Source of the DNA: Azospirillum brasilense
Lineage (GTDB): Bacteria; Pseudomonadota; Alphaproteobacteria; Azospirillales; Azospirillaceae
DNA length: 64,000 nucleotides
NCBI RefSeq assembly: GCF_022023855.1
Contig: NZ_CP059450.1
Coordinates: forward strand, 1,066,001-1,130,000
Reading direction: 5' to 3'
Each line of letters opens with the position of its first letter. Position 1 is the first letter of the stretch. Shown here in pieces: positions 34,736-43,858 of the stretch. Both the position numbers and the translations under genes were made by a program. The notes beneath the pieces are model-generated. The model made no database searches. It was not told the DNA's origin and saw nothing but the letters and a program-made list of their open reading frames with translations.

Positions 34736-36868
34736 TTACGGGGACGGAGCCGCGCCGGGATCCTTGTAGGCGCCGCGGAAGTCCATCGCACCCGCGCCGA
34801 AGTCGTGGCGGACCTTGATCTTCATGCCGTCCACGTCGAAGCCCTGCTCCTCCTCCAAGTAGACCCCCTCCTCGCCTTCCAGGTAGGCGTAAGCGATGGA
34901 GGCCGTGGAAGAAGCCGGATCCGCCAGCAGGTACCAAGCCGTGGCGCTGCTGGCATCCAGCAGCGGCTCCACGATCGGGTTCAGGGAGCGGAAGAACTCC
35001 GGCACTGCCTGCTCGGTGCTGGCCGGGGTGTTGCGGACGACGATGAGCTGCTCGGCTTTCGTCTCCAGCGCCGCCGGCACCAGCAGGTGGCGCGGCGTGG
35101 TGTTGATGACGGTCTTTCCGTCGAGAGCCTTCTGCTTGCGCATGGCCTCACGCCCACTCGAAAGACCGGCCAGCGACAGAGCGGTTCCTGACGCGGAGAG
35201 GTTGCCGTGCCCGGCATGGAAGAGCGTTTTGCCATCGCTCATCGCCGGGTTCGTCAGCAGGATTCCATAGACGATGGAGTTCTCGGTGACGGCAGCCCGA
35301 TAACCGGCCTCGCGCGGGACGCGGGTCAGGGCGTCGAGCTGGTCATTGACGATCACCTGCCGCGTGATGCCGATGATTTCGCCGAACGTGTGGACGCGGA
35401 AGCTCTCCTTCGATTCATACAGCTTGCCGCGGGCGAATTCCCCCTGCTCGTTCACCTTCGGCAGCACGCCGCCGCCGCCGAACTGGACCAGATGCAGGTC
35501 CTTGAAGTCGGTCGCCATCATCTGGGCCGCCCAGGGCAGGAACGTGCGGGGCGCCATCTCATAGCCTTCGCGCAGGCTGATGTTGGTCACGCCGCTCAGG
35601 ATGGCCGGGAAGTCCGAAGTCGTCTGGAAGGCACGCCTTGCGATGTCCTTGCCCGACATCCCACGGACCTTGGTGCCGTGGGACTCCAGTACATCCCGAG
35701 CGAGATCCAGCAGCTTGATGCCGCGATACTCGGTCGCCGCCCCGTCGAGCTTGTGCCGGGCCGGGTTGGAGCGGTTCAGCAGCGCCGTGGTCGCCGCCCG
35801 GATGCGCGTGTCGCCCTCGTCGGCGATGACCTGGACGTGCGGGTTGATGTTGCGCTGGTTGGACGGCTGGGCGGCGACATGATCGATCACGGCCCGGTTG
35901 AAGGCGTCGAGGCTCCAGCCCTCGGTGATCGCGCGGGCGATCATGTCGGACGGCAGGCCGAGCTGGGCGCAGGCGGCGCGGCTCTGGATGTGGGCGATAC
36001 GATCCGCCTCGGCGGCGCGCATGGCGGCCAGGGGGTCGGCCTCCGGCTGCGGAGCGGGGGCCGTCGGAGCGGCCTGCGTCTGGACGGGCTGCCCCTGCGT
36101 GGGTTGGGCACGGTTCTCAGTGATCGACGACGGCTGCGGGGCCGCCGGCTGCTCCGTGATGACGGACATGCGGTTCTCCATGTGGTTGTCCGTGGGGGAA
36201 TGCGCGGCGGGCGCGCGGGTGAATTCGGGAATGTTGACGTTGACGGTGACTGGGGCCGCCTGGATGGGATTGCTCGGAGGCGGCGAGGCCGGGACGTGCT
36301 CGGGCATGGATCGGGTGCCAGCGAAGCCATCCGCCCCGACCGGAACCAGCGACACCTCCAAAAGCTCCCACTTGGTGATGCGGCGGGTTTTCGGGCTGGT
36401 GGTCTCGTCCACCTCGTAGGCCAGCACCCGGTAGCCGACGCTGACGTTGCGGATGATCCCTTCGCCGACGTCGGACACGATCGGCGCGACCTCATCCCGT
36501 CCCGAGAACTTCAGCGTGAGGATGAGCTTGCCATCCTCGAACTGCGCACATCCCGCAAGGCAGGTCCCGAGCACGTTCGAGATGTCGTAGGTCCAGTGCC
36601 TGTTGAGGACCGGCACGCTGCCTGCCTCACACCGCGTCAGGTCAACGGCCTCAGCGCTGACCACCAGCAGCTCATCGAACTCCTCGCCGGTCCAATAGTC
36701 GCGCCGGCGAACGGAAGCGCCGGAAGAGGCGACAACATCGACGGTACGCTGCTCGGCGTTGAATGTCTTCGGGGCGAGATCCATGGAGCGCTGCTCACCG
36801 GGTGGGGCTACGCGCGTGGAAGGATCGACGGCACCGGCCGGTGCCGCCTGTTCGGTCGGTGTGGTCAT
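34736..36868 (-). CDS. prohead protease-major capsid fusion (helper)
   Basis: 710 residues. Residues about 25-190 are the protease (VPVLNRHWTYDISNVLGTCL with the catalytic His region, IRNVSVGYRVLAYEV with the Ser region, LLEVSLVPVGAD). A low-complexity Pro/Gln linker runs from about 190 to 290. The capsid domain includes QTTSDFPAILSGVTNISLRE and TLFHAGHGNLSASG and ends DFRGAYKDPGAAPSP. It lies 10 bp downstream of the portal C-terminal part. One of three different fusions of this type in the window. Confidence 0.9.
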   Translation of the reverse strand: MTTPTEQAAPAGAVDPSTRVAPPGEQRSMDLAPKTFNAEQRTVDVVASSGASVRRRDYWTGEEFDELLVVSAEAVDLTRCEAGSVPVLNRHWTYDISNVLGTCLAGCAQFEDGKLILTLKFSGRDEVAPIVSDVGEGIIRNVSVGYRVLAYEVDETTSPKTRRITKWELLEVSLVPVGADGFAGTRSMPEHVPASPPPSNPIQAAPVTVNVNIPEFTRAPAAHSPTDNHMENRMSVITEQPAAPQPSSITENRAQPTQGQPVQTQAAPTAPAPQPEADPLAAMRAAEADRIAHIQSRAACAQLGLPSDMIARAITEGWSLDAFNRAVIDHVAAQPSNQRNINPHVQVIADEGDTRIRAATTALLNRSNPARHKLDGAATEYRGIKLLDLARDVLESHGTKVRGMSGKDIARRAFQTTSDFPAILSGVTNISLREGYEMAPRTFLPWAAQMMATDFKDLHLVQFGGGGVLPKVNEQGEFARGKLYESKESFRVHTFGEIIGITRQVIVNDQLDALTRVPREAGYRAAVTENSIVYGILLTNPAMSDGKTLFHAGHGNLSASGTALSLAGLSSGREAMRKQKALDGKTVINTTPRHLLVPAALETKAEQLIVVRNTPASTEQAVPEFFRSLNPIVEPLLDASSATAWYLLADPASSTASIAYAYLEGEEGVYLEEEQGFDVDGMKIKVRHDFGAGAMDFRGAYKDPGAAPSP

Positions 36869-36878
36869 TTTCGTCCTT

Positions 36879-37891
36879 TCAGGAGTTAACCGCGGCCTGA
36901 TAGAGCGCGCGGAGCCGCGGTGCGTCCGGATCGCCGTCGGCTTCCAGCGCCCGCAGGATTCGATCAGCCGCAGCGTCCATCTGCTGAGGCGTCAGGTTGT
37001 TGGCTGAGCCGGACTTGGTGACCTTCCGGGCATCGGAATCGAACACCAGCCCTTCGCCGTCCACCGCATCGAAGTAGGTGCGGAACTCGGCCAGTACGGA
37101 CTTCCAGTGGTAGCCGCGCTCACCGATGGCGGCGATGGGGCTCTTGAGGCCGGCGCGCATCTCGATCAGGTCGGCCAGGGCGTCCTTGTAGGGGTCGATG
37201 GAGATGAACCGCGGCGTGTCCCACTCGACGCCGTAGTTCTTCTCCCGGATGCGGCCAGCAACGAACATCCCGTCCACGTACCAGCGCCACAGCGGGTCGA
37301 GCTGGAACGGGATGAAGAACGCCCACTGAAGCTGTTCGATCATCGCCCGGAAGTCGTTCCGCCCCGCCCGGATGGACGAATAGTTCGTGTTGCTCAGGTC
37401 CCCGGTCAGCAGCTCGTACGTCATCAGCGCGCCCGAGGCGATCTGCTGCAACTCGGCCCGGATGTAGTCCGGGTAGCTCTGGTTATGCGACGGTGTGTTG
37501 AACCTGATGTCCCGCCCATTGCGCAGCGTGGCGATGGTGCCGGGCTCAATCGTTTCGAGCAGCTGGTTGTGGGCGTCGTAGGCACCAGGCTGCTCGGCCG
37601 CCGTCCCGGTGAGGCCGCTCGGCCTCCCGTTGTTGTCGTCGTCATCACCGGCCCCGGGGAGGATGAAGGCGGCAACGCTCGCCTCCAGCTTCTTGCGGGT
37701 CTGCTCGGCCAGCCGGTAATCACCGAGTTCAGAGATGGCCAGCAGCACCGCGCAGAGCCAGGGCACGCCACGGGCCTGCCCGATCCGCTCCATGGCGAAG
37801 AGGTGGGCGATGTCGCTCGCCGGCACGGGCTTGGAATCCATCCTGCGGGATGCTGCCATTGCCGACCGGTCGCCGGGGTGCGCATCGAACA
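36879..37891 (-). pseudogene. helper portal gene, C-terminal part (split by E2)
   Basis: Reads LFDAHPGDRSAMAASRRMDS from the core onwards: PASDIAHLFAMERIGQARGV (clip/wing region), YRLAEQTRKKLEASVAAF and LTGDLSNTNYSSIRAGRNDF (the portal hallmark also seen in E1). A GTG at 37892 could start an isolated fragment but no ribosome site is visible. Joined to 54102-54721 it gives a portal of about 542 residues, close to lambda gpB (533). Confidence 0.88.
37876..37891. repeat. attL core of E2
   Basis: GGGTGcGCATCGAACA, matching 54102-54117 except at one base; encodes FDAHP in the portal frame. The first TGTCGC box begins exactly 38 bp to the right, as at E1. Confidence 0.83.
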
Positions 37892-37921
37892 CCCGAGTGG
37901 GATTTTACTTCAATGGCTTAG

Positions 37922-39109
37922 CTAGCCATGTCGCGAATTTGTCGCATCGGTGAGTGCGAGAAGCGCGCCGGCGGCTCGGTCTATTGCTTCGTGACGCCGA
38001 CTGCCGTTGACGATGGGATGAACGTAGATCTGCAAGGTCATGTCGAACTTGCTATGCCCCAACAGCGCAGCCACCTCGGGTAACGGCAGTCCATGCTCAA
38101 CCATCCAGCTAGCGGCGAAGTGCCTAAGCGCATGAAAATGCAGATTTTTTTGCCCTCGAACCCTCAACCCAGCTCGTTCCAACAGACGTGGCCAGTACCA
38201 CTTGTGGAAGTTCTGTTGCCTTACCTGCGTGCCGGTTTCGTTCCGGAATATCAAACCACGCTCGTTCTCGACATAGTGTTGCTCGATCCACGAGCGAAGC
38301 AAGTCACGAACACGCACCGGCATCGGAACATCCCTAATTCCAGACTTCGTCTTCGGCGCCTTCAATAAATCGAAATCAGTAAGACTGTGCCTCACATGAA
38401 TAATCCTCTTGTTAATGTCGATGTTCTTAACAGTTAGCCCCATGATTTCGCCAAGCCGCAGACCACAAAATGCAGAGATGTTTACAAAACATTCCATCAT
38501 ATCCCTAACCCTGGGGCTACAGCCGCTATAAAGCTTAGACGAAACAGTCAGCAGTGTTTGCACTTGCTCTGGAGTGAAAGTTTCGATTTTGCCGCACCCC
38601 ACAGGAGACAACTCCCTACACGCCTCTGATATCACCTGCCCCTTAACCATCCCTCTCTTTTTTGCAAACTCTTCCATAGCCCGCAGCGTTGACAATCGCG
38701 TCTTCACCGATCGGGCAGAGTAATTCCGGCTTTTTATGATGAATGATTTGAACGCCTCAACATCTGAGAATTTAACGTCCGACACCTTCATTTTTCCGAA
38801 ATACGGCAGGATGCAGACAGTGACGCCCTGCTTATGAACCCTTAGATGGTTCAGTCCAATTCGATTGTCTTTAACTTTATCCTCAAGATGCTTCAAAAAT
38901 AGACCAGCCAGATCCTTAACGGTCAGCGATGAATGAGCGGAGAACCCATCCGTTTTCTCCACTTCCATGCGAGTCCGATATGCGTCGGCGTCCTTCTTCT
39001 TCTCGAAGGTCTTCCGATGGCGCTTTCCCTTGCCATCGGTGTACTCACACACCCACGCGGTTTTAGTCTCGCCATTGTGCGTCCATTCGCGCTTGCGCAC
39101 GCTTGCCAT
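37922..39109 (-). CDS. int: tyrosine recombinase integrase of E2
   Basis: 395 residues. N-terminal MASVRKREWTHNGE shared with E1. Catalytic residues are visible: Arg in FCGLRLGEIMGLTV, HALRH in LHFHALRHFAASWM, His in LLGHSKFDMT and Tyr in LQIYVHP. The core-binding and catalytic domains are very different from the E1 enzyme, which fits the unrelated attachment core. It ends 31 bp from attL, and its 3' end carries two TGTCGC boxes. Confidence 0.95.
   Translation of the reverse strand: MASVRKREWTHNGETKTAWVCEYTDGKGKRHRKTFEKKKDADAYRTRMEVEKTDGFSAHSSLTVKDLAGLFLKHLEDKVKDNRIGLNHLRVHKQGVTVCILPYFGKMKVSDVKFSDVEAFKSFIIKSRNYSARSVKTRLSTLRAMEEFAKKRGMVKGQVISEACRELSPVGCGKIETFTPEQVQTLLTVSSKLYSGCSPRVRDMMECFVNISAFCGLRLGEIMGLTVKNIDINKRIIHVRHSLTDFDLLKAPKTKSGIRDVPMPVRVRDLLRSWIEQHYVENERGLIFRNETGTQVRQQNFHKWYWPRLLERAGLRVRGQKNLHFHALRHFAASWMVEHGLPLPEVAALLGHSKFDMTLQIYVHPIVNGSRRHEAIDRAAGALLALTDATNSRHG
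37929..37946 (+). promoter_or_regulatory. candidate integrase arm-type sites, E2 left end
   Basis: TGTCGCG at 37929 and TGTCGCA at 37940, 11 bp apart and 38 bp from the core, matching E1 left. Confidence 0.6.
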
Positions 39110-39226
39110 GATGGTTCTCCAGATTGGAACGGGCGCGGCGCCGGGGATGCCCAGCGCCGACGCCGCGGTTCGGGTGTGGTTGGGTGGGTGCGCGGATTGC
39201 GCACCCCGTCAGTGTGGCAGGACCGG

Positions 39227-40196
39227 TCAGGCCCTTGTGATCGCACTCAGCACGCCCACCCAGCGGGCGAGACCGACTTGGCCGCGGTTGGCAAGCTGTC
39301 CGCGATCCAACTTGCGAAGGATCGACTTCACCTGCCCCCGCCCCGTGCCGGCGGCTTTGCCGAGTTCTTGGGATGCTTGATCGCTGGTGAAGCCGTTCCC
39401 GATCTTCCCGGCAACGACGGCTTCAGCTGGGGTGAGGCCGAAGTCCCGTTGCAGGACGGCGGAAACCTCGCCGGCATCGATCAACGCCGAAGCGACCACC
39501 ACAACAGCGGTCCCGCCGGGGCCGCTCGCCACCGCCACGGTGTGGGCGATGGGCCAGCGGTCCGGCACGGCGCCGCGAACGCAGGCGGTAGCCGGCCCGG
39601 TGAGGGTGCCCGCGCAGGCCGCAGCCACCAGCCGCAGCAGCACGGCGTGATCATCATCGCCGACAGCTCCGATCCGGCCTTGCCCATCGAGGCAGAACCC
39701 GTCGCCCACCTCGATCAATTCCGCCATGGCCGCGTTCCGATGCCTGACCGTCAGGTCAGCCCCCAGGACAGCCACACCGAAAGCGAGGCAGTCCAGAGCG
39801 GCGGCCAGAGTCTGCACGTGAGGAGGGGGTGGAACCGTCACCAGGGCGCGCAGATCCGCCAGAGCCGAAAGCGCCATGTCCGGGGTGCCGAACTCCCGGT
39901 CGGTGGCGTCCCACCGCTCCAGCTTCGCCAGCACGCCCGCCGCGGTGCTGGCCGGGGTCGCCAGTATCGCGGCGCGCTGTTCGTCCTCGTCCGCCGCAAG
40001 CCGTTCATAGGCGGCGTTGCGGGCGGCGTATTCCTCATCCGCGTTGATGGCCTTCAGGGAAGCGCCCTTCCCCATCAGCTCATCGTGCCGCGCGCTGGCG
40101 TGCTGGTAAGCCGCGCTGGACGCTCGATCCAGGGCCGCCAAGCGGTCGCACATTCCGACAACCGGGTCGGCGTTGGAGGGGTGGTTGGGTGTCATG
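39227..40196 (-). CDS. PAS-like/LuxR-type regulator (E2)
   Basis: 322 residues from the ATG at 40196. An N-terminal helical region is followed by a PAS-like part (LDCLAFGVAVLGADLTVRHR, NAAMAELIEVGDGF) and a C-terminal LuxR-type helix-turn-helix (LTPAEAVVAGKIGNGFTSDQ, VKSILRKLDRGQLANRGQVG). This resembles chromosomal sensor-regulators more than phage proteins. It lies between integrase and HNH genes, so it might couple excision to a host signal; that is inference. Confidence 0.62.
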
Positions 40197-40209
40197 GTCC
40201 ATCCCTCCC

Positions 40210-40599
40210 TCAGTGCGTGGCGCTGGCCGGGCGGGCGCGCAGCGGCGCCGCACCGGGGTTGATGATCAGCACCGCGGCCCAGAGCTGGCGAACGGCGGCA
40301 AGCTCCAGATCGGTCGGGAGCCGATTCGCCTTCGAGCCGTTGCAAGCCGCGCAACTCAGCACCTTGTTTCCGAAGAACCGGGCACCGCCGAAGGTCTGCG
40401 GAATGACGTGATCAATGGTCCAGCCGTCGGGCTGATTGGGCGCGTGGCTGGCGGAGCTGAGGGGCTTGTCGCAGTAGAAGCACCGGCCCGCCTGGAGCTG
40501 GTGCAGAAGGGCCGGTTGGGACACGCCTTCCATCGCGCGGCGCAGCGCCTTCACGCGGTCAAGGTGCTTGGGGGTCGGACAGACGGTCGACTCAAGCAT
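40210..40599 (-). CDS. HNH endonuclease (E2)
   Basis: 129 residues. CFYCDKPL, WTIDHVIPQTFGG and a NKVLSCAACNGSKANRLPTD segment form a complete zinc-bound HNH motif (two CxxC pairs, the DH dyad and Asn). HNH proteins near phage packaging genes can aid cos cleavage; here it sits in the regulatory/excision operon, overlapping the Rha fusion stop by 8 bp. E1 has the Tat-signal protein at this position instead. Confidence 0.85.
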   Translation of the reverse strand: MLESTVCPTPKHLDRVKALRRAMEGVSQPALLHQLQAGRCFYCDKPLSSASHAPNQPDGWTIDHVIPQTFGGARFFGNKVLSCAACNGSKANRLPTDLELAAVRQLWAAVLIINPGAAPLRARPASATH

Positions 40600-41347
40600 T
40601 GATCACCTCCTGCCCGGCCAGCCACGCCGACAGCTCGTTGCGCCGGGCGCCGATCCGCCTCGGGCCGATCTTGATGGTCGGGATGCGGCCCTCTTGGTGG
40701 AGGTGGTACGCCTGCCGCTTCGTGATCTTCAGCGCGTTGGCAATCGCCTTCATGCCGTACAGCAGGTCGCCCGGCTCGGTCGCGCGAATGCGGACCTTGC
40801 TCCCGGTCAGCGCCTTCGGCTTCTCCGCGGCGATCTGGACGGGCTTGGCGGCACCCGCCACCAGCTCCCCCACCACCGCGGCCAGCCGGCCCACCTCGGC
40901 AGCCAGGGCAGCCAGAGCGGCCCCCTCGGGCGAGGCGAGCTTGCCCCGCCTGTAAGCCAAGAACACCTCGATGATCTGCCGGCGCACCAGGGCGGCTTGC
41001 GGGGTGCGGGACAGGGCGCAGATGACCAGCGCTTGGCCTTCGTTCAGGTAGTAGGCTTTGCCGGGGCGGCCGCCCTTCTCGGTGGTTTGCGCCACGGTGG
41101 CGCAAACCTCCCCATAGGTCTCAAGCTCCGCCCGGTTCCGCTCGATCAGCTTGCGAATGTCGCGCGGCTGAACGAACCCCAACCGCTCGGCCAGGATCAC
41201 GTCCGAGACCCGCGGCTCCCCGTCTTGGTCGTTCAACTGGTCCGGGGTCAGGGGCGGCAGGTCGGCGGGCTTGGTCGGCACCAGGGCGCCACCAGATTTC
41301 CGGCGGCCGGCGCCGGGCAAAGGTGTGGTATTGACGGAATCAGCCAT
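40592..41347 (-). CDS. Rha-type regulator fused to excisionase-like HTH (E2)
   Basis: 251 residues, paralogous to the E1 protein throughout. Rha domain about residues 50-130 (GGRPGKAYYLNEGQALVICA); C-terminal helix-turn-helix about 200-250 (YGMKAIANALKITKRQAYHL). DNA at about 40927-41077 differs from E1 by very few bases, whereas the recognition helix and wing differ, consistent with a different binding site. First gene of the leftward operon. Confidence 0.78.
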   Translation of the reverse strand: MADSVNTTPLPGAGRRKSGGALVPTKPADLPPLTPDQLNDQDGEPRVSDVILAERLGFVQPRDIRKLIERNRAELETYGEVCATVAQTTEKGGRPGKAYYLNEGQALVICALSRTPQAALVRRQIIEVFLAYRRGKLASPEGAALAALAAEVGRLAAVVGELVAGAAKPVQIAAEKPKALTGSKVRIRATEPGDLLYGMKAIANALKITKRQAYHLHQEGRIPTIKIGPRRIGARRNELSAWLAGQEVINA

Positions 41348-41409
41348 GATCCGATCTCCACTCAGGTCGGGTTGTGGTCAGGCCGGGTCGGGAGGTGCGA
41401 ACTCTCGGC

Positions 41410-41494
41410 TCGGCCGCTTGATCCGCTATCGGATCACTGATACGGTATCTCTGCCTCGGCACTGGTTCAACAGAAATCGTATCCGTGATCTGAC
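41410..41494. promoter_or_regulatory. divergent operator region of E2
   Basis: GATCACTGATACG (about 41434) and CGTATCCGTGATC (about 41478) form an inverted repeat with one mismatch between the Rha and XRE genes. A further CTATCGGATC lies beside it. These are likely XRE operators; the sequence is unrelated to the TGTTAGA operators of E1. Confidence 0.65.
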
Positions 41495-41743
41495 ATGCTC
41501 CCTGTACAGCTTGAAATGGCCCTCGCCGCGGTCGGCTGGGGAACTCGCGATTTGGCAAAAGCCGCTTCCGTGTCGCTGGACACCATCGGCCGCTTCAAGC
41601 GTGGCGAGGTCGTACGGGAGCGGACGATTGCCGCCATGCGGACCGCCCTGGAGGGGGCCGGCGTCGAGTTCATCCCGGAAGGTCCCTACCAGGGCGACGG
41701 GGGAGCGGGGGCGCGGCTGCGGAACGCAAAGCAATCCGGCTAA
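41495..41743 (+). CDS. XRE-family repressor of E2
   Basis: 82 residues. LEMALAAVGWGTRDLAKAAS and VSLDTIGRFKRGEVVRERTI form an HTH, and the ending LEGAGVEFIPEG is typical of small XRE regulators of mobile elements. Transcribed away from the Rha operon across the inverted repeat. It occupies the place of the E1 ribbon-helix-helix protein, implying different immunity groups. Confidence 0.82.
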   Translation: MLPVQLEMALAAVGWGTRDLAKAASVSLDTIGRFKRGEVVRERTIAAMRTALEGAGVEFIPEGPYQGDGGAGARLRNAKQSG

Positions 41744-41777
41744 TATTGAACGCATATTATCATGGAAGGCTTAAGCA

Positions 41778-42674
41778 ATGCCTTGGACGGATTGGTTGTC
41801 ATCTGCTTGGTTCCCCGCAATTTCTTCATCGACGGTGCTTGCTGCAATTGGATATGCCGTGGGAACGGCTTACAAAGCCAAGATTGAGAACAGCATCAAG
41901 CACAAGTACGACGCCGAGTTGGAGAAAATAAAATTCGATATTAGGAAAAAGGAAGAGAACACAAAGAGTGAATTAAGGCGGCGAGACGAGCAAATTCTAG
42001 CTCTTAGAAGTGGCGCCTTGTCTGGGATGGCTAACCGAAACTCAGAACTTGACAAAAGGAGAATTGAAGCCTCCGAAAAACTGTGGTCAAGCGTAATTGA
42101 TTATGGACCAGGGAAGGGATTGGTTAAGATTACATCACAGCTTCAGATGACCAAGATGATAGATTTAGCGGCACAGAACAATAGCGAAGGACACAGCATG
42201 CGTCAGTTCGCTGAGATGCTATACGAATCATCTGGAACCAAGAACTTTCGTTACCACGGAGAGCCAGACAAAGCGCGCCTGTTCATCAGCCCGATTGCTT
42301 GGGCTTTGTTTTCCGCCTACCGCAGCATCCTTGGCTATGTGGCGGCTCAGGTAATCGCTATGAAGGGCGGACTTGGAAGAGAGATGTTCTCTGACCAAAA
42401 GCCCTTACTTGATCTAATTAAAGCAGCACTTCCTCATCAGGCCACTGTAATCGAAAAGTACGGAATTGATTGCCTCTCCCTTTTAATTGATGAATTAGAG
42501 GAAAAACTGCTTACGGAGCTTGTATCTGGACTTGAAAGCACTGCCCATGATGAAAGGAGCGTTGGGCAAGCGGCAAAAATATTGGCGGCCGTTGATAGAA
42601 CCATGGCGGTAACGTCGAAAGTAACGGATGATCAGCCGACCATGCCGCCTGAGGTCTCTGAGTTGCGCCGGTAG
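41778..42674 (+). CDS. membrane-anchored coiled-coil cargo protein (E2)
   Basis: 298 residues. A hydrophobic N-terminal segment (STVLAAIGYAVGTAYKA) could anchor it, followed by a charged coiled coil (residues about 30-90) and a helical soluble domain. AT-richer than the head genes. Family not recognised. An N-terminal anchor plus cytoplasmic domain is common in phage-defence effectors and exclusion proteins; this is only suggestive. Confidence 0.6.
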   Translation: MPWTDWLSSAWFPAISSSTVLAAIGYAVGTAYKAKIENSIKHKYDAELEKIKFDIRKKEENTKSELRRRDEQILALRSGALSGMANRNSELDKRRIEASEKLWSSVIDYGPGKGLVKITSQLQMTKMIDLAAQNNSEGHSMRQFAEMLYESSGTKNFRYHGEPDKARLFISPIAWALFSAYRSILGYVAAQVIAMKGGLGREMFSDQKPLLDLIKAALPHQATVIEKYGIDCLSLLIDELEEKLLTELVSGLESTAHDERSVGQAAKILAAVDRTMAVTSKVTDDQPTMPPEVSELRR

Positions 42675-42763
42675 CGCATAAACTGGCTTATACAGCAGCA
42701 TCATCCGCTCGATCCTTTCCGCAAAACACAACCACGAACAAAGCGTAGACCAGTTCACGAAGA

Positions 42764-42798
42764 AGCCCGCCGCAGGAGACCCGGCGGGCTTCTTTATG
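42764..42798 (+). terminator. intrinsic terminator in E2 cargo
   Basis: GCCCGCCGCAGGAGACCCGG with a continuing CGGGC forms a stem-loop followed by TTCTTT; same hairpin as 21421-21457 in E1. Confidence 0.7.
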
Positions 42799-42945
42799 TC
42801 GGGCACCAGCGCGCCGGCCAGCGCGCCTAAAGCGGAGGGGCTACCAAGGAATCCTTCCGACAGAAGGCGACAAGCTCTTTCATTTCTCCAGTTGCTTTTG
42901 TTCTAATCGCATCCTGTTACCCCACCAATTGGGAGCGAACTGATC

Positions 42946-43644
42946 ATGAGCATGTATCGCACAGCAAACATCGTGGTCATTGCAATAACAGGCGTGTGCA
43001 TGACGTCGCAAGCACAGAGCAAGCCATGCGCTGTTGCGCTGGACGTGATAAAGGAGCATGTGGAAAGGTTGTGCTCCCCAGGAGCTCTTGACTCAAAAAA
43101 AGAAAAACTCTCTGCTTTTGGCGAATTAAGCTTAAAAGGCTTTATCGCAAAGCTAACGAACCTAGGCTTAAAAATTAATGCCGATTACGAAAGACAGATA
43201 ACAAGCGGCCCTGCTCAAAATGATGTTGCTCAATTAATATCAAAATCAATTGACTGTAAGCATGACATTGCCATTAAGATGCAGAGCAGCCTCATAGATA
43301 GTTGTGATATTGTTTGCAAAAATCTTCCCGAAGACCGACAACCAAGAACAGTCGAAGGTCAAGTTGCACGGTCTCATATTGACGGAAACGACTGTTGTAG
43401 CGATGGCCCCGACACACAAGCCCATATAATTCCCACACCTGGTTGGCGTCTGATTGCAGCAACAGCACACCTTGTGCCCAACCATGAGATTGGCGGGACT
43501 ATGAGCAATATAAGAACGACTTTTAGCTCAGATCATCGAGTGACACAAGTATTCTACGCGAGAAGGCCAAATACGGCAGGACGAGCTGGCGATGTGCAGG
43601 CACACCTCGTAGCCACTGAAGTCTGGGATGGACCATGCCCATAG
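42946..43644 (+). CDS. exported cargo protein, unknown (E2)
   Basis: 232 residues. The start MSMYRTANIVVIAITGVCMT followed by SQAQS looks like a Sec signal peptide. The mature part has several cysteines (residues about 75-150) and a beta-rich C-terminus. Lower GC than flanking phage genes. No family recognised; cargo function inferred only from location. Confidence 0.5.
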   Translation: MSMYRTANIVVIAITGVCMTSQAQSKPCAVALDVIKEHVERLCSPGALDSKKEKLSAFGELSLKGFIAKLTNLGLKINADYERQITSGPAQNDVAQLISKSIDCKHDIAIKMQSSLIDSCDIVCKNLPEDRQPRTVEGQVARSHIDGNDCCSDGPDTQAHIIPTPGWRLIAATAHLVPNHEIGGTMSNIRTTFSSDHRVTQVFYARRPNTAGRAGDVQAHLVATEVWDGPCP

Positions 43645-43858
43645 ATAGCGTTTAGGAGCGCATTTTCTGGCGAACTGCGTGGCGATCATCACCATGCAGG
43701 TGAGCAGCTCCAGGCCGGCGGGTGAGTGCCCCGATGGGATCGGGGCAGTCGGCGCCGACCACCCCTGCCCTTCGAGATGGCCGGCGGCGGGGCGGTGGCG
43801 CCGGTCGGGGCATCGGTTCAGTTTCGGATGAATGCGCTTGTCTGTCGGCTCACAAACA
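43645..43858. other. intergenic block conserved with E1
   Basis: About 43675-43840 is strongly similar to 22620-22740 in E1 and has the same position between rightward and leftward cargo genes. On the minus strand the peptide IPSGHSPAGLELLTC is conserved, but a defined gene cannot be assigned. Confidence 0.4.
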
